Made by a program: the position numbers and the translations under genes. A DNA stretch of 10,101 bases from Echinostoma caproni (taxonomy: Eukaryota; Platyhelminthes; Trematoda; Plagiorchiida; Echinostomatidae). Where the stretch lies: positions 26,836-36,936 of the forward strand of contig UZAN01044298.1 in the NCBI GenBank assembly GCA_900618425.1, given 5' to 3'. Shown here piece by piece: positions 8,829 through 10,101 of the stretch; positions within the stretch are counted from its first letter, which is position 1; each line of letters starts with the position of its first letter. Under the pieces are notes generated by a model, which saw only the letters and a program-made list of their open reading frames with translations, was not told where the DNA came from and searched no databases.

Positions 8829-8995
8829 ATGCTATTCGGACGAACTCCAGATTTATCGGTGTTTCAGTGGATTGTGTTGATCCGTGTACTGATATGGAAT
8901 TCGTTGAGAAAGTGGACACTGCTACTTTAGGCTTCGGCCAGCGAATGCCAAGGTTCTTGCACTTTTGAGCGGTGGTTCCCACTGTTCTACGACTA

Positions 8996-9190
8996 CTAGG
9001 TAGTTCCACAGTTGCGTGTTCGAAACACCTCATTCCAGCATTTTTCTAGTCTCCGTTTAAATTGCAGAACATTAGTTGCTGCTAATACACCTTGCAGTAC
9101 GTTAGCGCGCAGTTTGAATTTCCACTGTGCTCTATCTCGTCCACACTTTTTGTCCAATACTAGTGAAATATCGGTAGACATTTCACTGAA
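8996..9190 (-). pseudogene. Probable C-terminal tail of a LINE ORF2 (CR1/RTE type)
   Basis: On the minus strand an open frame reads RDRAQWKFKLRANVLQ, then AATNVLQFKRRLEKCWNEV, ending at a stop at 8998-8996. The pattern W, then L-x-x-NVL-x-A, then FKRRL-D/E-x-x-W is the usual last block of non-LTR retrotransposon ORF2 proteins, just before the stop. No RT or endonuclease motifs are present to the right, so at most the last 60 or so codons survive. It is opposite in strand to the LINE that follows. The call rests on one short motif. Confidence 0.42.
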
Positions 9191-9416
9191 ATGACTCTTG
9201 AAGTAGTTTTACGTTTACCAGTGTCGTTCGTGATCTGTCAAAGATAACAAACCTTTGACTAGGCAATTGTTCTGCGCGCACTTTGGTGGTTCGCAGGCAT
9301 ACATAATTTTATTTTTGAGTTTGGTAAAGCGTATTTTTCACGTTTTTGGTATCACCTATGTCTAATTTTCCATAGTTAGAGGACTGTGTATTTAGAAATG
9401 TTTTGATTACCTTGGA

Positions 9417-10101
9417 ATGGCACAATTGATAGGTTTCAACGCGTGTGGGGCCAATTGTTGTGCAGACCATGTCGCCGAGGGGATTCAGTACGACGGCTGT
9501 GGAGTGTGGTACCACCAGCAATGCTCTCAAATGAGCAAAAAGGAGTATCAGCTCCACATGGAGCACAAGTCCTTTAAGTGGGTGTGCAAACACTGCGCAA
9601 CACTAGCCGAGGAGTTCAGGAGAATCCTGAAGGTATCACTGGCTCCCTTGAATAAGGATTACAAAGAGAATCCGGACGGAATTATTTTTGCGTCATCCCA
9701 AAATAAAAGTACAGAAATAAGAAAAGCAGGAAATTGAAACAAGGAAGTTGGAAAATCGACTATGAGGCCATTACAGGCTAAGACGTCTGTGGTTAAACCT
9801 GAGGGACAGCCGAACTACCGGGAAATGGTACAAAGGATTGAATGTTTAGAGAGAGAACTTAAGCTGCTGAAAAAGAGCAGCGAAGTGTCGCTGGGAAGAA
9901 CTAGGAACTTGCTCGTGCATAATTGTGTAAAGCCAGTTATTAACATGGCGAAGCCGAGGCGAGAAGCTGATCAATGTGCACAATATTTTTAGTTTGGCAG
10001 GGTTGCCCCCCAACACCCCATACATTAAGTGTCACAAAATTAGCCTGTGGAAAGGGGAAAGCTCACGGAGTCCAAGGCCTCTCTTAGTGGTTTTTCCAAA
10101 C
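9417..10101 (+). pseudogene. CR1-like LINE ORF1 with PHD finger, cut by the window edge
   Basis: It begins at ATG 9417 and shows a PHD-type zinc finger over residues 10-60: NACGANCCADHVAEG, IQYDGCGVWYHQQC, and FKWVCKHC. A Lys-rich linker follows, a stop at 9735-9737 in the same frame, then a coiled-coil helix YREMVQRIECLERELKLLKK (about 9819-9878). The block RTRNLLVHNC continues to about 9965, where a frameshift occurs. The next frame reads FSLAGLPPNTPYIKCHKISL and SPRPLLVVFPN, the RNA-binding-like end block seen in LINE ORF1 proteins, and is open at the window end. ORF1 binds element RNA and aids target-primed insertion; ORF2 would lie to the right. In the finger one expected Cys is Tyr (QYDGC). 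Confidence 0.75.

Larger units (their letters stand above)
7643..8968 (+). pseudogene. DUF4806-like multi-exon gene, broken
   Basis: Five inferred exons: 7643-7830, 7889-8283, 8416-8596, 8632-8782 and 8829-8968. Exon 1 reads YCVVQFASNNLIAIVVEK, a stop at 7700-7702, then VLWPRIATTDAVRRLL, matching the N-terminal pattern of DUF4806 proteins. The expected start codon is ATA. A frameshift near 7800 precedes VKILAES. Exon 2 has LEKNLLNASICDDNEQ, an acidic SSDDDEVP segment and a long open C-terminal half ending at a GTAAGT donor. Exons 3 to 5 carry MEESERNLSDTNNYDKL, VKRLRQMGEKDVVNRVK, LHDSLAVLMNYTQKHGK and DAIRTNSRF, the C-terminal DUF4806 pattern. The molecular function of the family is unknown to me. 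It lies 163 bp after the transposase on the same strand. Domain assignment is by eye; exon borders are inference. Confidence 0.68.

Noticed and set aside
9309..9593. Minus-strand open frame over the LINE ORF1 start
   Set aside because: The plus strand encodes the PHD finger over the same bases; the minus frame has no domain.
1..10101. Bacterial features such as operons, CRISPR arrays or ribosome-binding sites, and tRNA or rRNA genes
   Set aside because: All coding remnants are from eukaryotic mobile elements, introns are present, and no RNA gene or repeat-spacer array was seen by eye.

Overview
This is eukaryotic DNA, almost certainly from an invertebrate animal, and it reads as a graveyard of nested transposable elements. 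No intact host gene was recognised. Every long coding remnant has stops or frameshifts. The mix of elements is: Ty3/Gypsy retrotransposons with a C-x-YH type gag motif; an animal-type CACTA transposase; a DUF4806-like gene with very short introns; and a CR1-type LINE with a PHD-finger ORF1. This is what I would expect in a trematode flatworm (schistosome or liver-fluke type). That assignment is inference; another invertebrate rich in these families, such as a spider, is possible.

Layout. 1-1500 (minus strand): a decayed Gypsy element reading gag, retropepsin, then the start of reverse transcriptase, which runs off the left edge. 1501-3200: AT-rich DNA with no recognisable gene. 3205-3497: a weak candidate for two small plus-strand exons. 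3498-5864 (plus strand): a short, internally deleted Gypsy-type LTR element. It has nearly identical LTRs (283 bp core with 2 substitutions and 1 indel), a broken gag, a retropepsin fragment, and no recognised RT, RNase H or integrase. A run of about 34 C with one N lies inside its gag. 5905-7479 (plus strand): a CACTA-superfamily transposase pseudogene that begins right after the 3' LTR, so the LTR element may have landed inside or at the edge of that transposon. 7643-8968 (plus strand): a DUF4806-like pseudogene with several exons, starting 163 bp after the transposase. 8996-9190 (minus strand): the probable last codons of a LINE ORF2. 9417-10101 (plus strand): ORF1 of a CR1-like LINE, cut by the right edge.

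How the genes relate. The Gypsy and LINE pieces are independent parasites. The most interesting association is the transposase and the DUF4806-like gene, which share orientation, lie close together and have decayed to a similar degree. They may be two genes of one DNA transposon. The second point of interest is the small LTR element: its LTRs suggest recent movement, yet its coding region is wrecked, so proteins supplied by another element would have been needed to move it.
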